Source: Armillaria gallica (taxonomy: Eukaryota; Basidiomycota; Agaricomycetes; Agaricales; Physalacriaceae). Taken from it: a DNA stretch of 64,000 nucleotides. Below the pieces are notes generated by a model. It was given only the letters and a program-made list of their open reading frames with translations. It had not been told where the DNA came from and did not search any database. Location: positions 1,798,001 to 1,862,000 of the forward strand of contig JBANDB010000016.1 in assembly GCA_037576215.1 (NCBI GenBank). Reading direction: 5' to 3'. Position 1 is the stretch's first letter; each line of letters begins with the position of its first letter. The position numbers and the translations under genes were made by a program. This document shows, in pieces, positions 23,891 through 35,530 of this stretch.

Positions 23891-25469
23891 TCGCGTCATG
23901 GAGAATTTTTTTGAGAGCTTGTGCTGGATCGCGTTTGTTTTCCCGAGAACGCTAAGGATGACCTATCAGTGAGGATAAGTTGGAGAAGTGAGCTTATGCG
24001 TACCTATGCAGCCACCGATCCGCAAATCCCACTCCATTGCGGCCGTTAATGAAAATTCATGGAATTCTAGCACGTTCGACGTTGACGTCTTCGAGATCCT
24101 GTGATGAAAGCACGAGGTTGTGGAGTCTGAGAGCCGGCTAAGGATCCTGAATAATAATATTACTGAAATCTCGCCGTAGTTTCGGCGCCCTCTGCGTCAT
24201 CTTCGGTTAGATCTGGGCGCCCAAGTCGTGGCTAGGGCACCGCACTCCCAGAAGATATTGAACGTCATGGGCAAGATGCAAGACCGTCAACTGAGCTTGA
24301 TTGTCATCGAAATAAGGACCTTGTCCAACAACGATGAGAAGAAGAGAGAAGGAGATGCAATGCACCGCCACTGCCAGATCAGGAGTAATGTGACACGAGG
24401 CTTATTCGACGCCTGTGACTACGGCGCTTTGTCGGACATTGTGCAATGACCAACGCCGGCACCCAGATGAATTCTCGAATCCCTGTAAGAAAGGGTACTC
24501 TCACCTTTAATTTCTCTGGAATGGCCCACATGTAAGTGCATCTTTCCTTTCTGATCCTCAGGATTATATCACTGCTTCGACGCTTCGACGCTCTGTGTTT
24601 CACAAAAAGTACACGAGCTTGCACCATCAGACGTGTTTCTTTCGCGCCATATGGTCTTAATGTATCCTTGTAGAGCTTTAGCAATGGAGATGCTCACGCC
24701 GATGCTTTCTCTGGAGGTAAGGAATATGGAATGTTAACGAGATGCCCTAGCGCTAAAACCGTTGATCTTGTCTCTGCGACGTGTGCTTTCGGAGAGCAAC
24801 AAGGGCTCATTTATCTTGCGACCCTTGCACTTCGATATTTATGACTATCCGACGCGGCTCTATCAGATCATGTTCAGTGGTGTTGGGCCAACGGTACAAC
24901 ATTGCGAAGCTAACACGAGGACTTTTGATTCACCTGGCTCGCCAGGAGACTTCGAAGATCAGGTAATAAGATAATTTAACCGTGACAAACTCGAGGTACA
25001 GCTATACCGATCCTTTTCTCAGTTGTCACTCAACTTGTACTTGCCCAGAATTCTAAATAGCAACTGTGATGCCAACGTGCTCAAGCATCAACGTAGCATG
25101 CTAGTCGTCTCGGTACTTACACGATGCTCTCCGAAACTACTACTCGCAAAATGTTGTGCATACTGATGATATCAATGAAATGATACTTCCGAAATATGGC
25201 ACAGGTCGGTCGTGATTAGCGCGATGTCGTTGTGACGACCTCGTTGATTCTTCCTCTCTCCTTCAAACTTGCGATGGAATTGTAATGTCGAGCCGAAGAT
25301 CGTACATGCGGCATGCCAATCAAACACCTCACATATGGCCCCATTCGAGGCAACTGGGTTGCTGTTTTGTTCCGCACGACTTGAAACACCTCCAGAAAAT
25401 AGAATACATGATCTCATGATATCAAAGGTGATCTTCCCTCCATGGTGTTTCAGCAGTATAGGAACATTT
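23891..25469. other. Intergenic region, nothing recognised
   Basis: Several short frames on both strands (for example 24,228-24,449 plus and 24,379-24,684 minus), none recognisable. Normal CpG frequency up to the edge of the CpG-poor block at about 25,470. Confidence 0.35.
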
Positions 25470-27260
25470 CGGATGCCCTGGCCTATATTATGAGGAGCAT
25501 GATATGTGCTCTACATCTCCCATTCAAAATCACCCTTCCTTTACAAGTCCCCAATGGCTACTCAGACTGAAATTCCAGCCTGGCTTACTGACAGTGATAT
25601 AGCTATGTTGACACTTGACTTTGATAGTGCATTAAATTCAAGACTACTCTTTTCTCAATTGTTTGGTGAGCATCTATAAAAGTTGAGATTTCTAAATCAG
25701 CATCCAATCTTGAACATATATAGGTATATACACTGGTATTCTTGCTGTCACAATGTGGAATGTTGGTGAGAATATGCTGTGTCTACTGTGTTATTAGACT
25801 GAAATGAATAACCTAGCTATTAACAAGTCTCAGTGCATCAGGCCCATGGTTGTGGCCATTATTCTCCTTTACGTTTCAACTCTTGCTAGCTTTATCATTG
25901 CATTGCATGTGTTGGTGGGATTTACTTCCAATGGACAAAACATCTGGACAAGATATCTAAGTGCCACCAAGGACCATAATATTCTGGCATCAGTAGGCAT
26001 GGGTACTACAGCCATTATCTGTAACATCCTTGCTGACTCTACCATGGTGTGTGCATAATAATGATGAATCATGGCATATTGGTTGTTGCTCACCTCCATT
26101 CAAACTTTAGATTTGGCGTTGCTGGATAGTCTGGGGACAGCACTATTTAATTGTTATACTTCCCTGTCTTTGTCTAGTCTCCAGTACTGGTAAATCATCT
26201 ATTTCTTCTGCCAGTGTTGCTTCCTTTGACTCACAATTCAGTCTAGTGTTCAAAATTATAACCATACATCAAAATTTTATGGGTGGCCTTGGAAGTGACA
26301 TTAATTCACTGACACACAGCCAGATGCTTTATGCAACATTCACTCTAGCTACAACATTATTGTGCACTCTTTTCATCATCTACCATATTCTGACTCATGT
26401 AGGATGGGCAACCAGTGGAGCAGGGGCTGGACTCAGAGCCTACCAGCATGTCCTTGAAATTCTGGTGGAATCTTCTACTTTTTATTCAGTATGTTTGGTC
26501 ATTGCAATGGCCTGCTTTGCTAGAAATAGCTGGGGAGAAGAATATGCTGATATCATAGCAGCAATTGCAAGGGTATGTAAATCCTATTCTTTGTGCAATA
26601 TTTTCATTCATAAATAACACTTTAATTAGGGCATTGCACCAACCCTCCTCATTGGACGTGTTGCTGCAGGTCATGCTCGCCCTGATGATGAGTGGAATGG
26701 AAGCATCATGTCTTCCCTCCACTTTGGGCAAGATCAGAGTCAAACAAGCACCCAGGACTCCATGTTCAGTATCAACCTCAATGATAATCCTGAAGCTCAG
26801 GTGGAGCAAACAGATGAGCTCAACTCTGAGTATGTTCATCAGACCAGCTCCCAGAGGGTGAGGGTTTCCAGCAATGATATAGAGGCTCAGCACCATCAGC
26901 AGGAGGAAGTTGAAATTGGCCATGAAGCAACCCCCAGACCCATTGTACAAGGGTAATGATGATTGCCTTGGGGGAAGTCCTGACCTGCTTTCATCCACTT
27001 ATTCCCCAATACCCTTTCTTTACCCCCAACATAACCTATATTTTATATCTACTAGCTGTTCCTTGCTGGTAAACAACTCTTCTTCATATATGCTGTGTTT
27101 ATTATTCCATCAGAGAAGTCCTTTTAGATCTGCTTCATCCCTTCATTCCTTCTCACACCACCAGCTGATGTTTGAAGTACTTACTACTTTGTTACTACCT
27201 CCACAGACACTCATAGAATATACTAAATTTCTGGTCCTAATACTAGATAATGCATTGTGC
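25470..27260. other. CpG-desert block 1
   Basis: Counting by eye, only four CpG dinucleotides occur between 25,501 and 27,240. From base composition several dozen would be expected. Both edges are sharp: CpGs are frequent before 25,470 and after 27,300. The block contains membrane protein paralog 3 plus about 300 bp downstream. Confidence 0.85.
25554..26956 (+). CDS. Seven-helix fungal membrane protein, paralog 3 (CpG-depleted)
   Basis: Six exons (25,554-25,665; 25,724-25,765; 25,817-26,046; 26,111-26,189; 26,247-26,572; 26,630-26,956) join in frame to 371 residues with the family's intron phases. Blocks present are IYTGILAVTMWNV, IWRCWIVWGQ, TTLLCTLFIIYHIL, ESSTFYSVCLV and GRVAAGHARPDDEWNGS, then a longer Gln/Glu-rich tail ending PIVQG. 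Function is unknown. The whole gene, introns included, lacks CpG except for four sites; three of these are in Arg codons (the R of IWRC and both R of GRVAAGHARP). The frame is open, so it was or is under selection despite the odd composition. Confidence 0.8.
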
Positions 27261-27392
27261 TCGCTAAGAGCCTCAAAGTGCAGCTTTCAAAATATCACAT
27301 TCGAAAGGACTCTAAAAGTACAATATTGTGACACCGATTGCATCCAGGCAATACTCGTACACTTCCTGCTTAACTTCAGACTCCCACGCCGC

Positions 27393-27903
27393 TCAAAGAT
27401 CAATGCTCTTCCCTCCGGGCTGAGCGATCCTCCCACCGGCTCCGAAGCCCTTGTGCTCTGGTTGGACGTCCCTCGTGGGCCGATTAGCTTCGGCCTTGTG
27501 GTGCGCAAACTCCCTCATCTTCTTCTCGTTCTCGAGATAGCCATGCTGTTTCTTGTCTTTCTTCGGCGGCAGCTCCTCCTGGTGGTGCGGATCATGCCGT
27601 TCTTCGCCCGCAGCGGGAGGTCCGGTTGGCCTTGGGTAGTCCAAGACGGTGTCGTCGACGGCTCTGGCTGGTGCTGGTTCAGTCGTCCTTCAAGCGGAGA
27701 GAGTGAATCGGAAACAGAGAGAGAATTGGAGATACTAACGAAGTATCGACGTGTGGTTTATGCCTTGCGGAGAGCGACAGACGACGGCCTCCGACTTTCA
27801 CTGCACAGGCAGAGAAAGTATGATATCATCGTACACTGGGACCCACAAATTAATGAACAACGGACTTGCCTGCGGGTGGGTGCGGTATCGAGACCTCTGG
27901 CAT
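27393..27903 (-). CDS. Small conserved charged protein, function unknown
   Basis: Three exons (27,870-27,903; 27,740-27,800; 27,393-27,687) join to 129 residues. The product begins MPEVSIPHPPA, continues KVGGRRLSLSARHKP, then a Pro/Glu/His-rich segment, a Lys-rich helix, and ends HKGFGAGGRIAQPGGKSIDL. It has no membrane segment or signal peptide and looks nuclear or cytosolic. Intron 1 starts with GC (AG|GCAAGT), a rare but accepted GC-AG intron. I believe it is conserved in basidiomycetes but cannot name a function. It is divergent from the TRF4 gene. Confidence 0.65.
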
Positions 27904-28595
27904 AGCTGTTGGAGTGGCTGGAGATAACGAGGGGAAGGCGTCTGTTATAGTCTGTTATATAGCCAACGGTTCACGTGTCGAGATCAAGCCTGGAACTGAA
28001 TGGATCATGGGTCGTAATGATGAAACTGCGAGCGTCACTGTCGAATCCAGGCCAACGGTAGTCGAACGACAGTTTCAATGTTAGAAGAACGTTTGATTGA
28101 TGTCCAGAACCCATTTGTACGCCACTCGCGAGGAAGCTGGGACTGTTCTATAGTCAATTAGCTCCGGACGAAAGAAGAAAAAAAGGCATGTTCCCATAAA
28201 AGTGTGCATGTTTCGAGACGAAGGAATTGCAAGATATTGAGCAGGCTGACGCAACGGGCCAGGTATGTGTGTGTGTAACACGATACATCGAGGCTAAGAT
28301 TGACATTTACGTGTCTAAATATGGCCCATTCTTCAAATTCCCACAACTCGCTTCAAATTCTCACGACAATCAAGTTTTCGCGGCGATCACAGGCTTGATC
28401 ACGAACCACCATCTTCACTACATACCCCCTGCTTTTTCGTGTTGCTCTACGATCTGCTCAAGGCTGGACGCTCCGGGTCCTATATGCCAACGAGCGAGCC
28501 GTGTGCAGGTGAGAAGTTACATAGAACTCGGCCGAGAAAATCTGAAGCAACGACGTTCCAGAGCAACCTCCCATGTAACCGCGCAGGTTCGTACG
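27904..28595. other. Divergent intergenic region
   Basis: About 690 bp between two divergent start codons. A stretch near 28,360-28,440 is also found upstream of the TRF4 pseudogene. The TRF4 coding sequence could begin in this region if there is an extra 5' exon. Confidence 0.45.
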
Positions 28596-30078
28596 ATGAC
28601 CTCGTCAGCCTCAGATCTACCAGAATCGGTGTGCACGCCATGGATGCCTCTTGCTCAACCCACCCCCTTCCGTGATTTAGATCACAGGTATGGTTATGTC
28701 TCTAGATTTGTTCTCGACACTTACGACCAACAGACTCCATGAAGAAATCATCGCTTACTCTACTTATGCCCAACCAACCCCTGAGGAAGCACATATACGC
28801 GAAAAAGTCTTTCGCTACATTGAAAACGCAGTCAGGGGCACTATTCCTGGGAGCCGCGTCGGGGTATTTGGAAGCGTCGTGACTGGGTTGACTATTCCCG
28901 TTCCGTATGTTCTCGAGTACATTCCTTCTTCCTTCAAGTTTATTTTAATACTAGGGACTTGGATCTCGCCATCGTAGCAGAACGTATGACAACGAACCGT
29001 GATATCAAGAGACAGCTGTTCAGACTGCGGGACAACTTCCAGCGCGGACGGCTCATCGATGACGCCCAGGTGCGGTTTCACGCGAAGGTACCGATTGTGA
29101 AGTTCACTACGCGTCCGGAGTACGGTATGTCCTTCTTCTGTCGCATTCACGCTCCCCTCAACAATCGATAGGCTCGATAAGTGTGGACATTGGCGTGAAC
29201 AACACCGATGGCATACACGTCGCGGAAATGATTAAAGAATACCTGGCACAGATGCCTGAACTGAGACCCTTGGCGCTTGTCATGAAGGGACTCCTCGCCC
29301 GGTCTAGCTTCAACGATCCCGCTTATGGGGGGTTGGGAAGTTATGCGGTCGTTTGCATGTGTATCAGCTTCTTGCAGGTGAGGGTCTCTAGTAAAGCGTA
29401 TACAGTATTCTGATAATGACAGATTAATCCACCATCGGAGTCCCTGGGGAAGGTCCTAACTGACATGCTTCAATACTACGGTGTTTCATTCCCATACGAA
29501 ACATCGTATATCTCTGTGAGAGAAGGACAGGTTTTGCTCAAGTCGAGTGCGGCGTGGTGTGGAACCGGCGATAAGCTCGTCATTCAGTGTTTGAAGAATC
29601 CGGGTAAGACGATATGTCTTCTTTTCGTGTCGATTACTGACGCTGCTCACTAGACAGGAACATAGCCGCATCAGTGGGTCGCGCAGCGCGGTTGCGTGAA
29701 ATCTTCAAAGAGGCCTATGCAAAGCTTTTGGAGGCAACCATCGAGGACCCCGTGGTACTCGGTACAATTGTAGGCTACCCGCAGAGCGTATGTTCATCTT
29801 TACTTTCAAATTCACTTCCGTTCTCACGTTCTACGTAGGTGCTTGACCATCGCGCGGCTATCAAGTCGCTGGTCGAGGCACAGCCACCTTCCATTTGGAC
29901 ACCAAGGCCCAATCGTCGCGACAGCAGGGACGATTCGAGTTACCGAAGGGGGCCCAGTCGTCGTGACGAAAGATATACCAACCGGGATTTTGATCCTCGC
30001 AGTAATGGAGAGCGGGCGCATGGTAATCGGAGTGGAGGACATTTTAGAGACAACCGAGCAAGATATCCAAAAACGTGA
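28596..30078 (+). CDS. Non-canonical poly(A) polymerase of the TRF4/Cid14 type
   Basis: Adds short poly(A) tails to nuclear RNAs; in yeast TRF4 works in the TRAMP complex that feeds the exosome. Seven exons (28,596-28,687; 28,734-28,904; 28,955-29,124; 29,172-29,377; 29,423-29,603; 29,654-29,787; 29,839-30,078) join to 397 residues. The nucleotidyltransferase signature FGSVVTG (G77-S78) is followed by catalytic D89 and D91 (DLD) and D150 (SVDIGVN). The central domain has LRPLALVMKGLL and GGLGSYAVVCMCISFLQ. The C-terminus is Arg/Gly/Asp-rich, as in RNA-binding tails. It is shorter at the N-terminus than most homologs, so an upstream exon is possible. A partial dead copy lies at 19,940-20,770. 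Confidence 0.88.
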
Positions 30079-31582
30079 AGGAATGAAACGGTCTCTTTTT
30101 GTGTACATATGGACCATAGAATGGTTCTTCTTGGACGTGACGACTTGCTGTACATCTTATCCTAATACCCAGGCCAGGCTATAGAGCGGTATAGGATGAA
30201 CGGACGTGAAGCTACTTAGGTTGCATCCCATTGTCGCAGAAGCGCAGAGTATAGATATGATGCCGTCTTGAAGCTTACCAGGAAGTGAGATCAAAAGTCG
30301 AGTACGCAATCGAATGGCACTGTTTTGTCCATAATTCAGAGAATAAAACGAGTCAAAGAAAGGGTAAAGTCGGACCATTTGTGCCGATATTATTTAAATA
30401 ATTACTTCCCGAGTCTAGACCCTAAATACTATCGTTGCGCTTAGGTTGCTAGTCCCTTCAACCAATACCCCAACCGATGGCTATGCATAGACCCGGCGAA
30501 ACATGCCCACAATACCAACCGCGCGAATACGAAAGGGGAGTAGCAGAGGAAAGACTACGAGAGGAGTTGGTAGTAATGAGACGCGAACTCTTCAAGGAGA
30601 ACATCCCAGGATGGTCGCTCCTCTCACCTCAGGCCTTGATGCCTACGACTCTCCTTGAACGCATTACCGTCAACTCTCCACGTTAGACGACATGAAAAGG
30701 GAGCTCACTTGTGCATATGCCGACACTTGGGGCCCTCGTATTCTGGAACTCGTTAAAAAGTTCTGTCCGGTGCAAGACAAGGTCAACTGCGGTTGCCGCG
30801 CTTCTGTATATATTGACGGGTAACCCAAATAACAGAAAATAGAAATAGATTAGGACAAGGAATGTACGAAGTTCCATTCCGAGAGTCGCCGTCATTCACA
30901 GCGGTATTTGTTGATTAGTACAGAAAGAAGAGAGGGTTTCGGGTAGTCGGCTACCGCCGAAGCCCAATGAATCCGGGATAGTGACCGCCATTGATGTCGC
31001 GGCACTTCTGTTTATATAAACATTGATACTAGGGCGGCCATAGAAACAATGTCGATACGGCGCTTTGCTCTGTAAGTATACGTTGTGACATCCCTGTTCA
31101 TTCTAAGATCAAGCAGTTCCCGTCTTGAACAAGAAGCCAAGGATATGTTGATCAATTGAATGACTGGCCAAACCATTCAAGGGTTGCCTGTGGTGCCGTG
31201 CCCACCAAAATCAGAGCATAGGTCAAGTTGAGCTGAAAGAGGGATGCGAGATAATAGCGGAGCCTCATGCTTGATACCTAAAACAAACGGTGAGCGATTC
31301 GTAGCGGTAGTGATGATAAGGAACATACCGGAACGGGACCCTGTCGAAAGTCGACCAATAGTACACCGACCATGACAACGTTCTTAGGCACAGGCAAGTC
31401 ATGGTAATAAAACAACTCTCATTCGTCGACCCGTCATGCGTGTAAAGAAAGTATTTTCAAAGTAAAACTATGCATATCAGTTACTTTGTCTGCGAGCTGC
31501 AATGTTCATGAGCATGCTTCCAAAGAGGAACGAAGGACTGCAGCCTCACCAGTATAATGATTACCAGTAAGGCTGCTGTTGC
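30079..31582. other. Intergenic region, no convincing gene
   Basis: Short frames only. A minus-strand exon pair near 31,130-31,400 (VVMVGVLLVDFRQG, then LRYYLASLFQLNLTYALILVG) could be the end of a membrane protein, but no upstream part was found. 30,477-30,686 holds an unlinked open frame. Confidence 0.35.
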
Positions 31583-32051
31583 TTATGATGACTTTGGGTA
31601 CAACTCATCCTTGGTCAGAATGCCTTGGACCCCGGTAATGAGTCGCGCTGCAGAAGTGAAAAAAAAGCTTCAACATACCGAGCTCCTCCCTAAGCGGCTT
31701 CAGCTCTTCCAAATACGCCTCGTACTGCGCCTTGTTCTCAACCTTCTCACTGACACCCTCGAAAATCCTGACGGCAGTCGAGTAGTCGTTCACCCTCCTA
31801 GCAGCCTTAACAGCAGCCTCGATGACAGCCGGGCTGGGGACGAGGTCGTGGGCGAAGCAGTTGTTGAGACCGCGCTGGAGCTCGAAGAGGTCCTCAGCGT
31901 TCTGGAAGAAGGTCACGTAGCGTTCCGAGAAAGCCTCGAAGGACTCTTGGTGGGCATGGGCGTAGCGGACGGGGGTGGTGCGAGGGATGGCGGCGACCTT
32001 GAGGGCCGGGCGGGATGCGAGGCGGAGGACGGGAAGGATTTGAGAGCGCAT
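31583..32051 (-). CDS. cox6: Cytochrome c oxidase subunit 6 (COX6; animal COX5A)
   Basis: Nuclear-encoded subunit of mitochondrial complex IV, on the matrix side. Exons 31,679-32,051 and 31,583-31,623 join to 137 residues. The N-terminus, about 30 residues with several Arg and no acidic residue, is a mitochondrial presequence. The mature part carries the family core: FEAFSERYVTFFQNAEDLFE, LQRGLNNCFAHDLVPSPAVI, AARRVNDYSTAVRIFEGVSEKV and YLEELKPLREELG, ending KDELYPKSS. Length and all signature blocks match the fungal family. Confidence 0.95.
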
Positions 32052-33987
32052 TTTACGGCACAGCAGTCGACGACAGAGTTAGGTGATAAGAGACGGGAGG
32101 GAGGGCTGGCGCTCTGTTGATCGTTATTTGCCACAGGGTAAGATCGGGAAAAACCGGCCGGTCTGGGTCCATTCTCGACCGTCACCATCCTCCGATTCCG
32201 TGTTTGCCTCTAAATCGAATCATCCCTTCGCTTTTCTATCAATTTTCTTCGGCAACTCTAACGTCTGTATTCTTGACAACGGTAAGCATTGCACCAAATT
32301 GCATAGCATCATGCGTCATCAATATATTATCATAGTATCCGACGTCTGATGCTCGTACTGATTTCAAGGAATGTTGATCTTGCGCTCGAGCGTCCCGAAA
32401 TTTCTGGAAAGATGGCTTGGTAGCCGACTTACTGATGCATGACTCACCATCTCTACGACAACTCTGCCTTTTCCTATTCCTGCTGCAGCACTGGTAACGT
32501 CGCTGTTTTCCGATCCCACTCAGCATTGCGCAGTCTGGTATGTTTATGCATTCCAGTATCGGAAAACAAGGAACTGACGTAGCCATTTGTTCATCGCATA
32601 GCTTCAAAATTAACGTTGCTGATCTGCAAGAGCCTGTACTACGAGTGCCTGCTTCATCTCCAAGAGCATCGCCATCGACGTCATCCGGCGTTTACTCGAG
32701 GCGGTATAATTAATAATACCGCACATGGCTGTTCCAATCTCGGAGGACAGAAATGTCCGCGTCCGTTCCGTTACATGACGTCACTTACATCACCTCCCGA
32801 GCCTTACTGCTCCCTCAATGCTATGCAGACCAAATATGCGCCTGCAAGTGTCTGCACATGCAAATCTGCCTTGCATGGGAGCACTGCCTATCTTCTGACG
32901 ATCCGTTAGAGTTTTGACAGGATTTTCGTCAGGGCGGATCCAACGGAACGATCGAACTACTCCAAGATGTTTATTACATGCCGGCAGCTCAGCTTTTGTT
33001 GACCTGACTCTTCGCAATCCGTTTCCTTGTCGTTGAAAACGCAAGCATATCAGGCCGTGCGTCACGAATGTCCAGGGAATTGTGGCGAGCGAGTTTTGGA
33101 CTCAATCCATGCGTTGCGCTTCGCCTGTTGACCTTCACCGAGTCCGAATCGCGCATTCGTATCGAGCACTGAAGGGAAATTAATTTGTATCTTGACAGCG
33201 TACGCTCTATTCGACAGGTGTCTCTAATCATCCGTTCTGCCACCGTCCACGGCGGTCAACGAGGGTGCATCCATGGTCGGCACTACCAGGTAATTTCCAG
33301 GGGTAATGTCCCTCGATATGCTTCGGTACGTATTTGTCTCAAAGTCCCACGTTTTAGCTGCAATCTTACTTTCTAAAGCGTCTGGTGGATGATCTCACAT
33401 TCCCTCTTTACCCTTGTGTGTTCGCATCCCAACGCAAAATTCGTCACCGCCCCACAGAGCAAGGGCTGATTCATTCATTTGTGTTTTCAACGAAGCAGGA
33501 AAGAACTGCACGGCATTCTTGCAGTGGTTTTTGCGCCGCTGTATTGGCGTGGAAAGTTACGACTCTCCACACAATAGGCTTGTCGCGTCATTTTCCCGTC
33601 ATCAACAGACCTTATCAACGGGTGTCTCATCGATTGCATCCTACGCAATGCTATTACGGTGGCTGGGGTGCAGCCAGTGCTCAACTGAGCCAGTACTACC
33701 ATTCAGACGTCCATCATCCATACTAACTACCCTTCATCAACACTAAACGACCTATAGATAGTTACGGGTCAGCGGTCCGTGGCTCTGGAGACAAAAACTA
33801 TCCCGAAGGCACAGTCCACATATAGATTCCGTATGTGTTTGACCCTGGCGCCTCATGATGCCAATCATCTTTTTCCCTTCCCTTCGCGGCATCACCTTCT
33901 CACCGTTCGCTTACTATTGCTTACTCCGCACCATCGCCTTCGTTCGCGCCGACGGTTCGGTCCTTAGATCGGCACTGCGGGAACCTA
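32052..33987. other. Intergenic region upstream of the bZIP gene
   Basis: No gene recognised. A TGACGTCA palindrome lies at 32,776-32,783. Open frames at 33,385-33,746 have no start context or known family. Confidence 0.4.
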
Positions 33988-34103
33988 TGACGTCAGGGGG
34001 TGGCAGTACATCACCGCTTTTGATAGGCGTGGCTGTGCGTCGGGGTCGGTTTTCACTGCAAATGCTCCTGGTATTTAAGCAAAGTGACTCAGATCCGAGT
34101 CAT
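33988..34103 (+). promoter_or_regulatory. bZIP-type binding sites and TATA-like box before the bZIP gene
   Basis: TGACGTCA at 33,988-33,995, TGACTCA at 34,085-34,091 and an inverted near-match (GAGTCAT, 34,097-34,103). A TATTTAAG TATA-like box sits at about 34,073. TGACTCA is the classic Gcn4/AP-1 site and TGACGTCA the CRE/ATF site, so the gene may regulate itself. Confidence 0.6.
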
Positions 34104-34148
34104 CCTCATTCAATCTACAGCTTTCCCTCGATCAAGTCGATCCGTCCC

Positions 34149-34748
34149 ATGTCTTCTTTTGGAAACAACTCCTCCGACTACGACATGACCAACTCCGTAT
34201 ACTCGTACGATCCTACACCTTATACTGTGGAGTATCAGCAGGTTCAGCAAATGAACAACAACAACAACGGTGCTCCTCCCATGCAGGTTAACACTTCCTC
34301 ATACCCTCCCTCCCCTCCAGCTTCGATGAACAATGCCTACGGCGGCGTTCGGAAGCGTCGCTCTCCCATTGCTTCGAGCTCCCTTGGACTCGACGCGCCT
34401 ACTCAGCCCCGCCGCTACGTCACTCCTTCCGTTACATCCAGGAAAGAGATCCCCGCTTTCTTCATGAGGAGGAGGCCCCAGTCGATCCCATCCGATGAGG
34501 AGGATGAATTGACGGAGGAGCCGCCTGCGGCTGGTGCCACAGACCAAGAGAAGGTTGAATACAAGAGGCGGCAGAACACGCTCGCGGCTAGGAGGAGCCG
34601 TAAGCGCAAGATGCTCTACCAGCATGAGCTGGAAGAGACAGTTAGAAGGTTGACGACCGAGAAGGAGATCTGGAAGACTCGGGCCTTGACATTGAGGCAG
34701 CTCTTGCAAAGTCATGGAGTTCGCTGCCCCGATTTTGAAGACGCATAA
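34149..34748 (+). CDS. GCN4-like bZIP transcription factor
   Basis: A 199-residue single-exon gene. The basic region (about residues 138-155) reads YKRRQNTLAARRSRKRK, with the DNA-contacting N143 and R151 in the N-x7-R spacing and the NTxAARRSR core of Gcn4/CPC1 proteins. The zipper follows with L161, L168, W175 and L182. The N-terminal half is Ser/Asn/Pro/Tyr-rich with an acidic DEEDELTEE segment, plausible as an activation region. In fungi such factors control amino-acid biosynthesis under starvation. The frame is open further upstream (to 33,855), but the TATA-like box at 34,073 favours the ATG at 34,149. Confidence 0.85.
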   Translation: MSSFGNNSSDYDMTNSVYSYDPTPYTVEYQQVQQMNNNNNGAPPMQVNTSSYPPSPPASMNNAYGGVRKRRSPIASSSLGLDAPTQPRRYVTPSVTSRKEIPAFFMRRRPQSIPSDEEDELTEEPPAAGATDQEKVEYKRRQNTLAARRSRKRKMLYQHELEETVRRLTTEKEIWKTRALTLRQLLQSHGVRCPDFEDA

Positions 34749-35530
34749 TTCTTTACCTCGAAACCTTTCCGTCGTTTGGCTTGATACCTTTGGTATCGGC
34801 AGACCCCTTCGCTCAACTGCGCAATATTAGGTGAGACTTATTCTCTTAGCGCTTATTCCTGGTTTTCTGACATACTTTGTTCTTTTTTAGATGGCATACT
34901 GTTTTCGCACCACTCGAACGCACCTATAATAGGGCCGTATATCTGTGAATAATACTTCGCCACATCGAGCACGCCGCATCCATACACATGGACACTCCCG
35001 AGCCATGAATATGTCGATGCATCATCCCCCTACAACCACTCCATCTGTACATGAAGTACACCCACCTTTGGACTTCCACGCCCGCGCATTTGTTAGTGTT
35101 AGTGTCATACATATAGACCGCGTATTTGTACCGGTCGAACAGGGACTTTTCGTTACTACTTTTTCTTTTCTTTGGACTTTGGAGTACATTGGGTTATAAT
35201 GTAGCATAAGGGTTAATTGTTCAATCAGATGGATTTCTTTTTTCAAGTCCTTCGTGAGATTTGTACCGGTCAAATTGAGCAGACTTTTGAAATATTTCTT
35301 TCATCATTGGTCGCAGCACAAATATTGATTCCTGATTGGCGTAGATCCAACTGTCGCATCCAACTTCATCAGAATCTGATATCCAAAAGGCAATCCCTTC
35401 ACATGTGCATCAAGCGCGTGACCGTCAACCCAAGGTTGCACCCACCTCTTTCGGAATGCTTTTACCCAGAACCCTCATCTCTCGCACGCGAATATCGCAC
35501 AACAGAGGCTCACTACACATCCTGAAAGCA
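34749..35530. other. bZIP 3' UTR and aminopeptidase promoter
   Basis: A GTGAGA...TTTTTTAG stretch at 34,831-34,890 could be a 3' UTR intron. Nothing else recognised. Confidence 0.4.

Noticed and set aside
26910..27905. 331-codon plus-strand frame crossing the end of the CpG desert
   Set aside because: It overlaps the tail of paralog 3 in another frame and the conserved minus-strand gene at 27,393-27,903. The CpG lack also makes long chance frames more likely.
28815..29150. 111-codon minus-strand frame
   Set aside because: Antisense of the catalytic exons of the TRF4-type gene.
33855..34148. N-terminal extension of the bZIP protein by about 98 residues
   Set aside because: The frame is open, but it spans the TATA-like box and the binding sites and has no domain; the ATG at 34,149 fits better.
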